Shown here one piece after another: positions 54,376-63,314 of a stretch of 64,000 bases of DNA. A program made the translations under genes and the position numbers. The stretch lies in NCBI GenBank assembly GCA_963827855.1, contig CAWHBY010000002.1, positions 930,001-994,000 on the forward strand, read 5' to 3'. The DNA comes from DTPU01 sp963827855 (lineage in GTDB: Bacteria > Planctomycetota > Phycisphaerae > Sedimentisphaerales > Anaerobacaceae). The notes beneath the pieces were generated by a model. That model had not been told where the DNA came from. It searched no databases and worked only from the letters and a program-made list of their open reading frames with translations. Position 1 is the first letter of the stretch. Each line of letters starts with the position of its first letter.

Positions 54376-54753
54376 ATGATGAGCAAGACGTTCGCTGCAT
54401 TTGTCCTCATTTCCCTGTCCTCCCTGACCGCCTGGGGTATCGGTACGGACAGCACCTGCTGTGTCGGCCAGAACCAGGGATGCCTGCCCCCCATCGTGTG
54501 CGGAACCATCGGCCACTGCATGGCCAGCCAGATCTGCGGTGGTATGAACGTGCACTGGAGCACGCACGAGTACCAGACCACGACCACCACGACGGCCAAC
54601 TCGCAGACCACGATCACGCACTCCTCGAACACCGATCACTCGATCTCGACGGGACCGTCGATCTGGATGTGTTCAAGGATCTGGTGGGTGGGCTGCCCGG
54701 GCCACTGCCACACGCCGATCATCCCGTTGCCCTGTGGCAGAGGCTGCAACTAG
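54376..54753 (+). CDS. Small Cys-rich secreted protein of unknown function
   Basis: 125 residues with a signal peptide (MMSKTFAAFVLISLSSLTAW). The mature part has eleven cysteines, in an N-terminal set (STCCVGQNQGCLPPIVCGTI, HCMASQIC) and a C-terminal set (WMCSRIWWVGCPGHCH; LPCGRGCN). They flank a Ser/Thr-rich strand (TTTTTTANSQTTITHSS) that looks like a linker. No family recognised. GAAGGAG precedes the ATG. Probably a disulfide-rich surface or cargo protein. Confidence 0.65.
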   Translation: MMSKTFAAFVLISLSSLTAWGIGTDSTCCVGQNQGCLPPIVCGTIGHCMASQICGGMNVHWSTHEYQTTTTTTANSQTTITHSSNTDHSISTGPSIWMCSRIWWVGCPGHCHTPIIPLPCGRGCN

Positions 54754-54815
54754 CCCGGATTTCCGCGTTTCTCGCGAGGTTGCGGGCCGGTTGCCGCCGC
54801 CACGGCCCGCACTGC

Positions 54816-57065
54816 TCAAGGCAAGGACTGCGCCGTCCTTGCGATGCGGAAGCCCAGGCAATCTGCGCACTCGTCGGCCATGGCATAGTTGCGAAGCGCA
54901 GACCGGCAATAGCCGGCGTCATCGTACCAACTGCCGCCCCGGACCACTCGGGCCTCGCCTGAGGCAGGACCTGCCGGGTCCGTCTGGGGACCGATGGGGT
55001 ATTCGCCGTACCAGTCTGCGCACCATTCCCACACGTTCCCGTGCATATCGTACAGGTCAAAGGCATTGGGCAGCGTCTGTCCCACCGGATGCGTCCGACT
55101 GTCACCATTGTCTGAATACCAGGCGTACTGGTCCAGAACCGAAACGCTGTCGCCGAACCCGTAGGCGGTGGTGCCCCCTGCACGGCAGGCATATTCCCAC
55201 TCGGCCTCTGTGAGCAGCCGATACGTCCCTTCCGCGACTCCTTCCATTTCACACAGGGCCTTCACAAACGTCTGACACCCATCCCAACTGACCGTCTCCA
55301 CGGGCGAGTCCTGGTCTGCGCCGGCAAAACTCGAAGGGTTGCTGCCGCACACCTGCTGCCACTGACCTTGTGTCACCTCGAACTTGCCGCAATAGAACGC
55401 CTGGGTCAGCGTCACCTGATGCAGGGCCTCGTCCTTGTCTCGCCCCGCCTCACGGGCGGGACTACCCATCGTGAAGGTCCCCGCAGGAATCAGACGCAGC
55501 ACGATCCCGGTCTGACGCGTCCTGACCTCCTGGACGCCCGCAACCTCCACCAGATCCGTGGGCAGTGACTGTGAATCGCTGGCCGGCCCAGCGGTCAGAC
55601 CCTTGATGCAGATACTCGCGTGTGCACACCCCTCCACTGCCGTGACGTCCACAAAAGACTCGCCGTCTTCGCTCAGATAGCCTTCGCCAGCGTTTGCCGT
55701 TGCCTTGGAGGAGTATCCCTCCACCCGGTTTTCCAGCGCGAGCGGCCCGTCTGTGCCCGGGGTCGTGAACTCGACGACGATGGCAAACTCATCCCCCCGG
55801 TGAAGCGGCACGCGCGACGGCAGCTTGATGGTACAATACCCGAAGTGCGGCGCCTTGCCCGACGCCGTAGCGAGCGGACGACTGAAAGAGGCCTGGACGC
55901 CGGACCGAGTAATCGTGTCATACACCGTGATCACGTAGGAGGTGTCCTTCAGGGCCAGTGCATAAAAGCCGACTGCCGCCAGATCCTCATCGGCCTGCGC
56001 AGTGAACACGTTGGCTCCCCACACCGTCGGGCCTCCGGCCCCCAACGGCCCCCCCGTGAACCCCAGATCGTCGTACTGGTACCTGCGCAGGTACGTGGAT
56101 GGAGCAACGGCATCGCAGTAGGCGACGGCAAACGATAGGTCGGGATGCCCCTCTGTAGTACACTGGCTCTCATAGGAGGCGTAGAAGTAGTCGAGTGTGG
56201 ACCCCCAACTGTTCTTCACCAGCCACGCGCCCTTGGCGGGCGCTCCAGGCACCTCCTTGGAGTCGTCCCAGCCGATCACCGCCACCGCGTGATTCGCGGT
56301 CTCGGGCCCGCAGTGATAGTGGGTGTTCGTCGAGGAGTCATACAGGGGGGAGGCGGGCCCTGTGTCCTCCATGTACAGAGGTGCAAACAGGGCCCCGTAG
56401 GTCATGATCGCATTTTTGATGTCCTGCCGATCGTAGAACCACAGCACGCTCTTGACGTACTTGCAGACCGCCCCGCCCGAAGACGACTTCTCGTCCCAGT
56501 CGTGGAACGGATCGTTGGCCTCGGCAATCGGACCGGCCCCGCGGACCAGGTACGCCGCGGTCGAGAGCGGGGTGCCTCCCTCGCAGGGCAACAGGTCCAA
56601 ACCGGAGGTGTTCTTCAGGTGATTCTCGGAGAAGTCCCAGGACTCCTTGGTGCTCTTCAAGAGCCAGCTCTCAAGGGAGCTGTACGTGGCGAACGCAGAG
56701 CAGGCCCCGCAGTTGCCCTGGTTCTTCACAGGCGAGACCCATCCATAGGATCTCAGGTCGTACTTGCTGGGCAGTGTCGCACTCTGTGTGGATGAGGCCC
56801 CCACGACCCGAAGGTATCGATCATCGAACGGCGAAGGGATGATGCCTGTGGCCGTTTCTTGCTGGGCAAACGTGCGGACCTTCGCGTCACCCATGCGTTC
56901 ATCTCGCCAAGCGATGAAGTCAGGATTCAGTGGCGCCAACCTGAACTGGCCCGTCTCGCCCTGCAGCGGGCCGGTCGGTATCAGTGACTCAGCCGGGATC
57001 GGGCCGGCCAGCCAGGACATCACACAGAGGGTGAGAGACAGAAACAATACACGAGTGGGCTTCAT
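54816..57065 (-). CDS. Secreted papain-like (C1) peptidase fused to a lectin-like and an FGE/SUMF1-like domain
   Basis: 749 residues. Signal peptide (VLFLSLTLCVMSWLAGPIPA). C1A protease at about residues 85-320: VKNQGNCGACSAFATYSSLE (Cys), NHAVAVIGWDD (His), WLVKNSWGS (Asn). Next a lectin-like beta domain (VWGANVFTAQADEDLAAVGF) as in other bacterial C1 proteases. The C-terminal 230 residues are a formylglycine-generating-enzyme-like domain (LIPAGTFTMGSPAREAGRDK; RLLTEAEWEYACRAGG; NVWEWCADWYGEYP; GGSWYDDAGYCRSALRNYA). In exported fusions this domain is usually a binding or structural module rather than an enzyme. GGAGGAAGG precedes ATG 57065. Confidence 0.9.
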   Translation of the reverse strand: MKPTRVLFLSLTLCVMSWLAGPIPAESLIPTGPLQGETGQFRLAPLNPDFIAWRDERMGDAKVRTFAQQETATGIIPSPFDDRYLRVVGASSTQSATLPSKYDLRSYGWVSPVKNQGNCGACSAFATYSSLESWLLKSTKESWDFSENHLKNTSGLDLLPCEGGTPLSTAAYLVRGAGPIAEANDPFHDWDEKSSSGGAVCKYVKSVLWFYDRQDIKNAIMTYGALFAPLYMEDTGPASPLYDSSTNTHYHCGPETANHAVAVIGWDDSKEVPGAPAKGAWLVKNSWGSTLDYFYASYESQCTTEGHPDLSFAVAYCDAVAPSTYLRRYQYDDLGFTGGPLGAGGPTVWGANVFTAQADEDLAAVGFYALALKDTSYVITVYDTITRSGVQASFSRPLATASGKAPHFGYCTIKLPSRVPLHRGDEFAIVVEFTTPGTDGPLALENRVEGYSSKATANAGEGYLSEDGESFVDVTAVEGCAHASICIKGLTAGPASDSQSLPTDLVEVAGVQEVRTRQTGIVLRLIPAGTFTMGSPAREAGRDKDEALHQVTLTQAFYCGKFEVTQGQWQQVCGSNPSSFAGADQDSPVETVSWDGCQTFVKALCEMEGVAEGTYRLLTEAEWEYACRAGGTTAYGFGDSVSVLDQYAWYSDNGDSRTHPVGQTLPNAFDLYDMHGNVWEWCADWYGEYPIGPQTDPAGPASGEARVVRGGSWYDDAGYCRSALRNYAMADECADCLGFRIARTAQSLP

Positions 57066-57180
57066 GGCCTTCCTCCATAGTCGATGTCCACAGACAGCCA
57101 CCGCCCGGCATGCCAGCCAGCGATGAGATGTGCGTCTGCGGCACTTGGATGGGCGTGCACGGGCAGGTGGACGGCCGCCT

Positions 57181-57984
57181 CTACGGCTGGACCGTCGGAA
57201 TGATCTGACCCGAGATCAGCTTGAAGACGACAGGGTACATCGCCAATTCGGTGATGACCCCATATTCCATCCGCTGCCACACGCCGTCGCTGAACACGGT
57301 CTGATCGTTGCACAGCCCCACGTGGCCATCCTTGTACATGGCATTGAGGGCATAGCTCTTGCCCCGCACGTGGCTGAGCTCGTTCTTACTCGTCCGGATC
57401 ACGTCCGTCAGGTACGGCAGGGAACGGTCCAGCAGGTCCATCCGCTCAGCCACCGCGGTCGGCTCGCCATTGGCGTTTTGCGGGGAGTTGGTCGCCAGAG
57501 GCAGGTACGTGTAGCCCATGCGAACCCACTGGTTGTGCGTGGTGCCGTCGAGCTTGCCGCTGTTGTAGTCCTGCGGCAGCGTGCCCCACGGGGGGGGATT
57601 GATGTACGACTCGTACTTGTAGAGCAGCCCCTGGTTCGATGGACAATAGAAGATCCTGGCGTCCGAGACGTATCGCCGGGCGTACAGGGCAGCCACCTTC
57701 AAGGGCAGCGGCCTGCCTGCGCTGTCCAGGCTGTCGGCCCTGTCACTGCGGTACACGGCATAGGGATGGCCGATGTAGCCGTAGGTGGGCAGGCGGCCGC
57801 TGTAGTCGGCGGCATAGGCCACGAGGGCGATTCCCGTCTGCCTCATCCGGGCAGAGCAGACCGACCGCTTGGCCGACTCCCTGACCCTGGCCAGGCTTGG
57901 CAGCAGGATTCCCATCAGGATGGCGATGATCGCAATCACCACCAGCAGTTCGACCAGGGTGAATGCCTTGCGTCTTGTGTTCAT
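57181..57984 (-). CDS. Prepilin-like protein of the planctomycete type II secretion/DUF1559-like group
   Basis: 267 residues. The N-terminal MNTRRKAFTLVELLVVIAII, then AILMGILLPSLARVRESAKR, is the very common planctomycete/Lentisphaerae prepilin start with Glu5. The C-terminal part has the H-X9-DG-like ending (YALNAMYKDGHVGLCNDQTV) seen in this group. It is not part of the T2SS operon. Such proteins occur in many copies per genome; their role is unclear. Confidence 0.85.
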   Translation of the reverse strand: MNTRRKAFTLVELLVVIAIIAILMGILLPSLARVRESAKRSVCSARMRQTGIALVAYAADYSGRLPTYGYIGHPYAVYRSDRADSLDSAGRPLPLKVAALYARRYVSDARIFYCPSNQGLLYKYESYINPPPWGTLPQDYNSGKLDGTTHNQWVRMGYTYLPLATNSPQNANGEPTAVAERMDLLDRSLPYLTDVIRTSKNELSHVRGKSYALNAMYKDGHVGLCNDQTVFSDGVWQRMEYGVITELAMYPVVFKLISGQIIPTVQP

Positions 57985-58023
57985 GACCGAACTCCTTTCA
58001 CTCCTTACCTACGGGCCAGCCGA

Positions 58024-60729
58024 TCACGGCCACAACTGCGTCTGTCCCCAAGCCGTACCCAGAACCGAGAAATCCTTGAGATTGACCGACTTGAAGCCAT
58101 CCGCCTCAGCCGACCAGATCTCGGCTGCAGACAGCAGAGGACGGGCAAACGAGGTGGTGCTCGAGTTCTTGGCTGCCAAGCCTGAGGTCTCGTCGAACTT
58201 GTACTGGATCATGAGCGGGCTGGTCGGTCCCGTTCCCTGGCTGAGACTCTGGACCTCGGCCGCGGACAGGGCCTTGCCGTACACGCGGAAGTCGTCGTAC
58301 GAGGCCTTGGCAAAGGGGCCCGTCCCGTCTCCAAAGCAGCCGATGCTGACGGCCTTGGCAGCGCCCGTATGCCTGGGCCGGCCAGGGAGCTTCCCAATCA
58401 GTACACCGTCTCCGTAGAACTCCCCGGTGCAAAGCCAATCGTCCGTGTCACGCAGGACGAAGGCCACGTGGTGCCACACGTCTGTGCCCAGCCTGAAGTC
58501 CGGTGAGTAGTCTTCCACGAAGTGCATCCGAACAGAGTCTGTCCCGTGCGTGCGGATGTAGATGCGGTACGGAGCGCTGGCCGCATTCTGGAAGGAGAAC
58601 ACGTAGGGATAGGTGTCCGGGAACTCGGCCAGCTTCACCCACAGGGCGATGGTACGGTTGTGGAAGCTGCCGAACATCGCGTCGTCGAGGTTGACCCAGT
58701 CATCCACGCCGTCGAGTTGCAGGACCCCCCCGAGAGCCGGGTCCGCAACCCACTGGCTCGTGCTGGAGGCAAAGCCCATCAGCGTCCCGTCCGTGCCTAC
58801 GCCCTTGCTGTCCTTCATGAGCCAATCCGTGGCCATGACCCTCAGGTCTGCGAAGTCCACGTCGCAGTCACTGTCCAGGTCTCCTGCAGGCGTGGCGAAG
58901 GTGGGCAGGCACCTGGGGACGTACAGCCGGATGTCGTCGACGTAGAGGATGCCGGACCCTCCGGCCTGGGTGCCGGCCGGATCTCCAAGGCCGACACTCA
59001 CGCTGGTCACGGCCGTGAGATTGACGCCCGTCCTGGCCAGGTCGATGTTCCACTCATGCCACTTGGCATCCTGCATATAGATCAACGGACCGCTGTAGGC
59101 GATCCTGGACTGGTTGAGCTTGACGTAGAGACGCTCCGTGGCATTGGCGTCGTTGGTCGCTGGACCGTAGAACCACAGGGAAAGGGACTTCACGCCTGCC
59201 TGGGTCCAGTCCTGGCCCACGGCCAGGTCGGACGTGCTTGCAGCGACCTCCGAGTAATAGGCCTTGGGATTGCCGAAGAGGTTGGTCCCGCTATTGTCAT
59301 AGAAGATCTTGAGCGACTGCACGCCGCCGTGGACAAGGGTCCTGTTGGGGTCCACGACAGAACCCGATCCATTGCCCGCCACCTTGGAGGGATTGGTCCA
59401 GCCCTCGCCGTCCTTCCAGGTGTACCAGATCCGGCTTCCCGCCGGTGAGGGCGATCCAGGGGTGTCGGAAGTCCCATACGACTCCATGTCATCCGCAGCC
59501 AGATACTCGGCCACCGTGAACGCCCAGACCTCGCCCTTCCAAGGGCTGCCCGCAGGTGCCGAGGGATTGTCATTGACCTCATCCACGCGCCAGTAGTAGG
59601 TGCGGCCCAGATCCAGGACGCCCGGATCGAACGAGGTCTTGGTCTGATTGCCTTTGTACAGGCCCGCGGTCTGGCGGTCCGCCTTGGCCACTGCGTCCTT
59701 GTCCGTGCCCAGATACACGTCGTGGGTAACCACGTACTCGCCGGGACTCCAGCTCAACACCGGGCCTGCGGCCGTACGCTCCACGACCGCCGTGTTGCTG
59801 GGACTCGGCTTCCAGGCATACTCCGCGGCCATTCTCGAACCCGTCACCGTGGTCCTGTTGGTGGCTTCATCGAAGGTCACCACCACCTTGCCCAGGCCGC
59901 CATACGCGATGATCCAGCCCCTGCTGAGATAGTTGTTGACCATGGCCGTGGCATCGCCGGTCAGGACCAGCCTGCCTGCGCTGATATCCATCAGCGGGGT
60001 TCCATAGATCGTGGCCGGGTCCTTCAGACTGGCGGCATTGAAGGTCCCGCCGTCCAGGTACACGCGGCCCACGCCGCTGGTCGTTGAGGCATTGCCTGCA
60101 GCCAGCTTGATCTGGTCCGTGACGTTGATGGTGCCGCCGGTCATGTAGACCGTTCCGGTTCCATAGGTCGCCAGCTCGAAGTCATCCGAGCCGTAGCCCG
60201 CAACGTTCAGCACGCCGCCCTGGATGTACATGATGCCCGTGCTGCCTGCGTTCTTGCCCACCTCCACCTTATCCGAGACGGTGATCTCCCCGCCCCTCAG
60301 GACGAACACGCCGTAGGCCCTGTTGTTCATGCCGACCCACAGCCTTCCCTTGTTGCTGGTATTGACCGTTCCGCCCGTCATGGTGAAGATCGCGTTGCAG
60401 TCCGAGGTGTTGGCGATACGAAGATTGCCGCCTATGGTCAATGAACCACCCTTCACCTCCAGGCCGCACCTCAAGGTCTTGGTCAGATTGGCCACGTCCA
60501 GGACGAGGGCCACTGCAGTTGCAGAATCGTCGATCACGCAGTTGGCGTCCGCCAGATCGATCTGGACCGCGTCTGACGCAGTGGGCACCTTGTCGGGATT
60601 CCAGTTCGCCGCCTCACTCCAGAGGGAGGTCTTGCCGGTCTTGTCCCAAACTGCGAGTTGCGCGCTCGCAAGGCCAGCCCAGGTGAGCACCACCATCAAG
60701 CCGCAGCACACCATGAATCTCGGTTTCAC
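58024..60729 (-). CDS. Large secreted protein: repeat passenger, LamG domain and split dockerin-like motifs
   Basis: About 901 residues. Signal peptide (FMVCCGLMVVLTWAGLASAQ). Residues about 60-330 are beta-helix-like repeats (FTMTGGTVNTSNKGRLWVGM; MYIQGGVLNVAG; VYMTGGTINVTDQ; VYLDGGTFNAAS), as in autotransporter passengers. An Ig-like part and a carbohydrate-binding-like part follow. A dockerin-like calcium motif (GDLDSDCDVDFADLRVMATD) then precedes a LamG/concanavalin domain (WVNLDDAMFGSFHNRTIALW). The protein ends with a second motif (DGFKSVNLKDFSVLGTAWG). GTG 60729 is chosen because GGAGGG lies seven bases upstream. Probably a cell-surface or secreted adhesin or polysaccharide-binding protein. 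Confidence 0.85.
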   Translation of the reverse strand: MKPRFMVCCGLMVVLTWAGLASAQLAVWDKTGKTSLWSEAANWNPDKVPTASDAVQIDLADANCVIDDSATAVALVLDVANLTKTLRCGLEVKGGSLTIGGNLRIANTSDCNAIFTMTGGTVNTSNKGRLWVGMNNRAYGVFVLRGGEITVSDKVEVGKNAGSTGIMYIQGGVLNVAGYGSDDFELATYGTGTVYMTGGTINVTDQIKLAAGNASTTSGVGRVYLDGGTFNAASLKDPATIYGTPLMDISAGRLVLTGDATAMVNNYLSRGWIIAYGGLGKVVVTFDEATNRTTVTGSRMAAEYAWKPSPSNTAVVERTAAGPVLSWSPGEYVVTHDVYLGTDKDAVAKADRQTAGLYKGNQTKTSFDPGVLDLGRTYYWRVDEVNDNPSAPAGSPWKGEVWAFTVAEYLAADDMESYGTSDTPGSPSPAGSRIWYTWKDGEGWTNPSKVAGNGSGSVVDPNRTLVHGGVQSLKIFYDNSGTNLFGNPKAYYSEVAASTSDLAVGQDWTQAGVKSLSLWFYGPATNDANATERLYVKLNQSRIAYSGPLIYMQDAKWHEWNIDLARTGVNLTAVTSVSVGLGDPAGTQAGGSGILYVDDIRLYVPRCLPTFATPAGDLDSDCDVDFADLRVMATDWLMKDSKGVGTDGTLMGFASSTSQWVADPALGGVLQLDGVDDWVNLDDAMFGSFHNRTIALWVKLAEFPDTYPYVFSFQNAASAPYRIYIRTHGTDSVRMHFVEDYSPDFRLGTDVWHHVAFVLRDTDDWLCTGEFYGDGVLIGKLPGRPRHTGAAKAVSIGCFGDGTGPFAKASYDDFRVYGKALSAAEVQSLSQGTGPTSPLMIQYKFDETSGLAAKNSSTTSFARPLLSAAEIWSAEADGFKSVNLKDFSVLGTAWGQTQLWP

Positions 60730-61021
60730 GTCAATACCCTCCAAAGACATGGGAATGGGAACGCAGCGCTCCCAGGCAGAGCGAGGTCACTCGTCGCGCG
60801 GGTCCGCGCGACAGGTCGGACTTTCCTTCCTCGATACATACGTACGCGCCAAACATCTAGCGGTTGCTTGACGGCACCAACAAAGCCCCCCTTGCCGGCA
60901 CGTCTTCCGCGTCGGCCTCGGCAGTGCACCAGCCTGATCTGTCCTTGGCTGTCCTACATTCCTTCATTTAACACTGTACCAAGGGCCCTCCTGGAAGGCA
61001 AGGCCTAGCGCCGGGAAAAGT

Positions 61022-61708
61022 AGGGCGAACGCAAGGTCGGCCTGCCTCAAAGAGACGTGGATTCTCTGTCATCCGCCGCAGGCGGACAGACCGATGCAGT
61101 CGCGGGCGTGACTGGCTGGGAAGCGTTTTTGGTTTTTGCCGCGAATGAACGCTAATTGACGCGAATGCTGGCGCGGGGGCGTGGGTCTTGACGTGTTCGT
61201 GACTCCGCCGCCTGATCCACGGCTGCGCCGTGCCTTGGCGACCTTGTCGCCAAGGGCGGCCTCCGGAATGGGCCGCTTTTCCAGGCAAGCCTGGAACGCG
61301 TCCCCTTCCTCCGCCTCGATCCTGCGGCTCAAGCTGCAGTGGAGCTGCCTCCATAGTCTCAAAAAAGGATAGCACGCCGGGACCTCCGCATACGGACTGA
61401 GCCGTACGCATGCGAGCGAGCTGTTCTACGCGGGGCAAGCTCGCTTGCCCAAGCGGAGAGCAGCGAAGATCGCCCGGAAGGCGCAGCCTTCCGGTAGACG
61501 CGAAGCGTCGCGTACGGCGATGCCACGACTAGGTCCAACCTGCCGAAGCGGCGACAGCCGTTCGCGGAGTTAGCGGAGTTAGCGGCTAAAACCTCCTTCA
61601 GTTCTCCTGGCCAACGCGACCACAGGCCGGGGCCACGAGAAGGGGCATCTGTCGCCAGGAACCTGTGCTCATCCTCTCGAAGTACAGGAGGGACTTTGCG
61701 CTCGCCCT
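61022..61708. repeat. Structured dispersed element with terminal inverted repeats, copy 2 (687 bp)
   Basis: Direct copy of 51396-52016. Left end AGGGCGAACGCAAGGTC (61022-61038); right end reads outward AGGGCGAGCGCAAAGTC (61692-61708). Corresponding hairpins have different sequence but remain paired: TTCCAGGC/GCCTGGAA (61279-61296), GGGCAAGC/GCTTGCCC (61433-61450), CCGGAAGG/CCTTCCGG (61474-61494). The closing stem GCCGTACGC/GCGTACGGC is kept (61401-61409 with 61510-61518). No credible ORF. Confidence 0.8.
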
Positions 61709-61750
61709 GCCGGCAAAAGGGGACCCGGGGAATGAGGGACGGAAGAACGA

Positions 61751-63313
61751 CTACGACGCCTTGAACGCCAGGGCGCCTGTGGGGCAGGCCTCCACGCACT
61801 GGTGGGCGGCGATGGCCAGGCCTTGGGCCAGGGTGGCGTCAAAGGGCACTGCTACGGTCACCCCAAATCCACGTCCTATGAAGGTCAGCCCCAGCCGCTC
61901 CCTTGCCTGCTCTGTGATCTGCACGCACAGGCCGCAGTCGATGCACTTGCCGCTCTCATAGATGACCTCAGGGTGGCTGTCCGTCAGTTCCAGGGGCCTG
62001 CGATGGCCCTTGAATTGGGAGGGTCTGGCATCATAGGTCTGACTGTGCTGGCGGAGCCTGCAGACATCCGCCTTCCTACAGTCGCAGTGCAGGCACCGCC
62101 TCGCCTCCTGCACGGCCTGATCCGGCAAGAAGCCTCCACCTGGTCCTTGGGCAGTGGCGCGGGCCTGCCTGTTGGCCAAGGACAGAAGGCTGTCCTGCTC
62201 CTGGTCCGTGAGTGTGCCCATGTGGGTATTGAAGGGCCTGTCCGGCCCGGCAACAGGCTGGCCCGTCAAGAACTGTCTGATGCAGAGGGCAGCCTCCTTG
62301 CCATCTGCCACGGACCTCACTGCAAGCCTCCGGTTCCGCACTGCATCGCCACCAGCGAATACCCCCTTGCGGCTGGTCTGGTACGTGCCTGCGTCCACGA
62401 TCAGGCCCTTGGGGCCGGCGTCCAGATCCAATGTCTTGGCCTGCTCTGCAGAAGAGGACCCTACGGCCACAAACACAGCGTCGTGCTCTCTCAGCAGATC
62501 GTCCAGACCCAGGTCGCGGCCCACCCGCACACCCGTGCGAATCACCACCCCCAGCCCCGTGACGCGGCTGATCTCTCGATCCAGCACCTCGGCCGAAAGC
62601 TCCTCGCGAGGGACGCCGTAGCGGAGCATGCCGCCGGGCCTGTCCCGATCATCCAGGATCGTGCAGTCGAGGCCGTCCGCCTGCAGGTGATAGGCCGCTG
62701 CCAGCCCTGCAGGACCCGCGCCGATGATAGCAACCCGCCGGCCCCTGGCCTGTCCGCAGCCGGGTCGATACGGCTTGGCCGAGGCCAGATCCACGTCCGC
62801 GGCAAATCGCTTCAAGAGACAGATGGACACAGGCTGATCCACCTTGCCCCGCCTGCAGGCCTTCTCGCAGGGCGCAGGGCAGATCCTCCCCAGCACAGCG
62901 GGCAGCGCGATATCCCGCTTGATGACCTCGATGGCCCCTGCCGCGTCCCCTGCTGCGATCGCACGCAGCATCCGGGGGATGTGCATGTGACAGGGGCAAC
63001 CGAGCTGACAGGGCGCCGTGCAGTCGCCCACGTGGTCGCTGAGCAGCAGCTCCAACGCGGCCTGCCTGGACTGGCGGATCTCGGCGTCATCCGTGATCAC
63101 CTGGATACCGTCACCGGCCATCGTGGCGCAACTGGGCACCAGCCCCCGGATCCCGGAGACCTTGACTACGCAGAGCATGCAGTGCGTCCCGGGCGCCAGG
63201 CCCGGCCAGAAGCACAGCGTGGGGATCTCGATCCCGATCTGCCGGGCCGCCTGCAGGATCGTGGTCCCAGGCCGGACCTCCGCGGATCTCCCGTCGATCG
63301 TCAGCGTAGGCAT
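61751..63313 (-). CDS. Iron-sulfur flavoprotein oxidoreductase (GltD-like) with N-terminal 2Fe-2S and C-terminal 4Fe-4S domains
   Basis: 520 residues. The N-terminus (MPTLTIDGRSAEVRPGTTIL; PTLCFWPGLAPGTHCMLCVV) is a [2Fe-2S] ferredoxin fold as in NuoG/HndD. A His-Cys linker and Fer4_20 domain follow (CTAPCQLGCPCHMHIPRML; GRICPAPCEKACRRGKVD). Then a GltD/NfnB-type FAD/NAD(P) domain (VAIIGAGPAGLAAAYHLQAD; GGMLRYGVPREELSAEVLDR; GVFAGGDAVRNRRLAV) and a ferredoxin-like end (CIDCGLCVQI; CVEACPTGALAF). It lies one base downstream of a NuoF/HndC-like gene. Together they look like an NAD(P)H:ferredoxin or electron-bifurcating module. Substrate not determined. Confidence 0.85.
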   Translation of the reverse strand: MPTLTIDGRSAEVRPGTTILQAARQIGIEIPTLCFWPGLAPGTHCMLCVVKVSGIRGLVPSCATMAGDGIQVITDDAEIRQSRQAALELLLSDHVGDCTAPCQLGCPCHMHIPRMLRAIAAGDAAGAIEVIKRDIALPAVLGRICPAPCEKACRRGKVDQPVSICLLKRFAADVDLASAKPYRPGCGQARGRRVAIIGAGPAGLAAAYHLQADGLDCTILDDRDRPGGMLRYGVPREELSAEVLDREISRVTGLGVVIRTGVRVGRDLGLDDLLREHDAVFVAVGSSSAEQAKTLDLDAGPKGLIVDAGTYQTSRKGVFAGGDAVRNRRLAVRSVADGKEAALCIRQFLTGQPVAGPDRPFNTHMGTLTDQEQDSLLSLANRQARATAQGPGGGFLPDQAVQEARRCLHCDCRKADVCRLRQHSQTYDARPSQFKGHRRPLELTDSHPEVIYESGKCIDCGLCVQITEQARERLGLTFIGRGFGVTVAVPFDATLAQGLAIAAHQCVEACPTGALAFKAS

Positions 63314-63314
63314 G

